Translations under genes and position numbers: made by a program
Assembly: GCF_030817075.1 (NCBI RefSeq)
Contig: NZ_JAUSYU010000001.1
Span: forward strand, 3,968,001-4,032,000
DNA: 64,000 nucleotides
Direction of reading: 5' to 3'
Origin: Arthrobacter sp. V1I9
Lineage (GTDB): Bacteria > Actinomycetota > Actinomycetes > Actinomycetales > Micrococcaceae
Shown: piece after piece, positions 61,347-64,000 of the stretch
How positions within the stretch are numbered: the first letter of the stretch is position 1
How the letters are laid out: every line of letters begins with the position of its first letter
Notes under the pieces: generated by a model
Databases searched by the model: none
Told to the model about the DNA's origin: nothing
What the model saw: the letters and a program-made list of their open reading frames with translations, nothing else

Positions 61347-61513
61347 TGGCTAAGGACAAGGACGTACGTCCGATCATCAAGCTCAAGTCGACTGCGGGCA
61401 CGGGTTACACCTACGTAACCCGCAAGAACCGTCGTAACGATCCGGACCGCATGGTTCTGAAGAAGTACGACCCCAAGATCCGCCAGCACGTCGAATTCCG
61501 AGAGGAGCGCTAA
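61346..61513 (+). CDS. rpmG: Ribosomal protein L33, zinc-independent form
   Basis: 50S protein L33, 55 residues, beginning [18 protein letters not shown] and containing [19 protein letters not shown]. It has no Cys pairs, so it is a C-minus form. The GTG start overlaps the last base of the rpmB stop (TAGTG). Confidence 0.95.
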   Translation: MAKDKDVRPIIKLKSTAGTGYTYVTRKNRRNDPDRMVLKKYDPKIRQHVEFREER

Positions 61514-61515
61514 AC

Positions 61516-61821
61516 ATGGCTAAGAAGTCCAAGATTGCTCGCAACGAGCAGCGCAAGGTCATCGTTGAGCGTTACGCTGCAAAGCGCCTCGAGCTGAAGA
61601 AGACCCTGGTTGACGAAAAGGCAACCGACGAAGCACGCGAAGCAGCCCGTTTGGGCCTGCAGAAGCTGCCCCGCAACGCGTCCCCGATCCGTGTCCGCAA
61701 CCGCGACATCATCGACGGCCGTCCCCGCGGTACCTTCCAGAAGTTCGGCATCTCCCGTGTCCGCCTCCGCGACATGGCCCACAGGGGCGAACTTCCGGGC
61801 ATCACCAAGTCTTCCTGGTAA
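61516..61821 (+). CDS. rpsN: Ribosomal protein S14, long zinc-independent form
   Basis: 30S protein S14, 101 residues, the long Cys-free form (the short zinc-binding form has about 61). [24 protein letters not shown] opens it and [34 protein letters not shown] ends it. The ATG is two bases after the rpmG stop, with AGGAG upstream. Followed by a perfect terminator. Confidence 0.96.
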   Translation: MAKKSKIARNEQRKVIVERYAAKRLELKKTLVDEKATDEAREAARLGLQKLPRNASPIRVRNRDIIDGRPRGTFQKFGISRVRLRDMAHRGELPGITKSSW

Positions 61822-61848
61822 TCCAGCCCTGCTGATACCAGCTGCTTG

Positions 61849-61886
61849 AGAAAGGGCCGGCAACCTCACGGTTGCCGGCCCTTTCT
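61849..61886 (+). terminator. Perfect terminator after rpsN
   Basis: AGAAAGGGCCGGCAACC pairs with GGTTGCCGGCCCTTTCT: 17 perfect pairs, TCAC loop, followed by GCGTTT. Confidence 0.92.
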
Positions 61887-62509
61887 GCGTTTAAGGCTCA
61901 TGCCTGCCCCGATGATTGAGCCTGTGCTTGGTGACTGAGCCCTTCGAAATTAGGGTGTCGCACGGCACAGTAGGAAAGTTCGACGGCGGATGGCAGCTTT
62001 GGATGCCCATGGCCGCTTTTGCCGCGGGATGGCGCGGAACGGGACCAAGTGAAAGGGGATTTGCGGAGGGGCCCGAGGGGGTGTATTGTTTTCTAAGTCG
62101 CCGCGAGGGAGACAGCGAAGAGCTGGTTACCCCGGGCGGCCAAAACCCCCAAAATCAATACCAAATCCTGGTAGGGCTTTCGAGCGCTTCCTGACGAGGT
62201 GGGGACGAACTCCCGCCGATAAAAATCCTGGAACACGGATTTGATTCGGAGCGGAAGTTCGGGTAAGTTTGAAAAGTTGCTCCGGAGCGATCCTTGACTT
62301 GTTGTTGTGGTGGTGCCGGGTGTGTCTGTTGTTTGAGAACTCAATAGTGTGCCAAGTTTGTTGATACCAATTGTTTTAGTGATTGGTTGAATTGATCGGG
62401 CTGCCCGCCCCTGTGGGTGGTCTGGTTTTTACAGCTGGTTTCAAATTTTTGCTGTCTGGTTGCTGCGTTATTTCCGTGGTTTCCGGGTGGTTTCTGTTTT
62501 TGTTTTACT
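61887..62509 (+). promoter_or_regulatory. rRNA operon promoter and leader region
   Basis: This gene-free stretch of about 620 bases precedes 16S. TTGCGG (62061-62066) and TATTGT (62084-62089) are 17 bases apart and form the best promoter. The antitermination boxA-like TGTTGTTTGAGAAC lies at 62327-62340, as in other actinobacterial rrn leaders. The last 170 bases are T-rich, as usual before 16S. Small reading frames here are not considered genes. Confidence 0.7.

Positions 62510-64000
<1,491 letters not shown>

Overview
The window is high-GC actinobacterial DNA. The near-complete 16S rRNA gene at the right edge, IdeR-type iron boxes, frequent GTG starts and many probable leaderless genes point to Micrococcales, most likely Arthrobacter or Pseudarthrobacter. 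The genus comes from reading the 16S and protein style by eye, not from a search. Genes are dense, on both strands, with short intergenic gaps. No tRNA, insertion sequence, cas gene or origin was recognised.

Left part (1-30.7 kb), metabolism and transport: the 3' end of the mannitol PTS gene with mtlD; an IdeR-boxed siderophore ABC importer; three MFS transporters, an RraA-like protein, a TetR regulator and malic enzyme; a LysE exporter with a divergent Lrp regulator; a second Lrp regulator; glutamyl-Q tRNA(Asp) synthetase; a 71-residue HTH protein behind two identical palindromes; an HD hydrolase; an LtrA protein; a GNAT-AAA+ ATPase fusion; stress proteins; gamma-glutamyltransferase; and a complete L-asparagine utilisation operon (GntR regulator, asparaginase, aspartase, permease).

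Middle (31-38 kb), an accessory islet with lower GC in places: a secreted nuclease with an unusual tail, a HipBA toxin-antitoxin pair with candidate operators, a UDG-like protein paired with an alpha/alpha-toroid protein, a broken HNH endonuclease gene carrying three lesions, and a GIY-YIG-like protein. Next come an S4 RNA-binding protein, a sulfite-oxidase-type molybdoenzyme, redox enzymes, small membrane proteins and an acyl-CoA dehydrogenase (38-46 kb).

Right part (46-64 kb): a Wadjet/MksBEF-type SMC operon, jetA-jetB-jetC, with translationally coupled genes but no jetD nuclease next to it; a lipoprotein; a second IdeR-boxed siderophore system (binding protein, two permeases, ATPase, siderophore-interacting reductase); two paralogous SGNH hydrolases flanking YciI and MarR genes; the Cys-poor ribosomal protein operon rpmB-rpmG-rpsN; then the rRNA leader and 16S.

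Three non-coding themes recur. Perfect hairpins with ACGACGGCGG-type stems close many genes. Short repeats with core ACGC(T/G)CGCTCA and a 31-32 bp period sit behind stop codons at three loci. Many genes show a TANNNT hexamer 6-7 bases before the start codon, predicting leaderless mRNAs. The most notable items are the jetD-less Wadjet operon, the duplicated CGTCAA-N6-TTGACG operator before the small HTH gene, the period-32 repeat family and the GNAT-AAA+ fusion.
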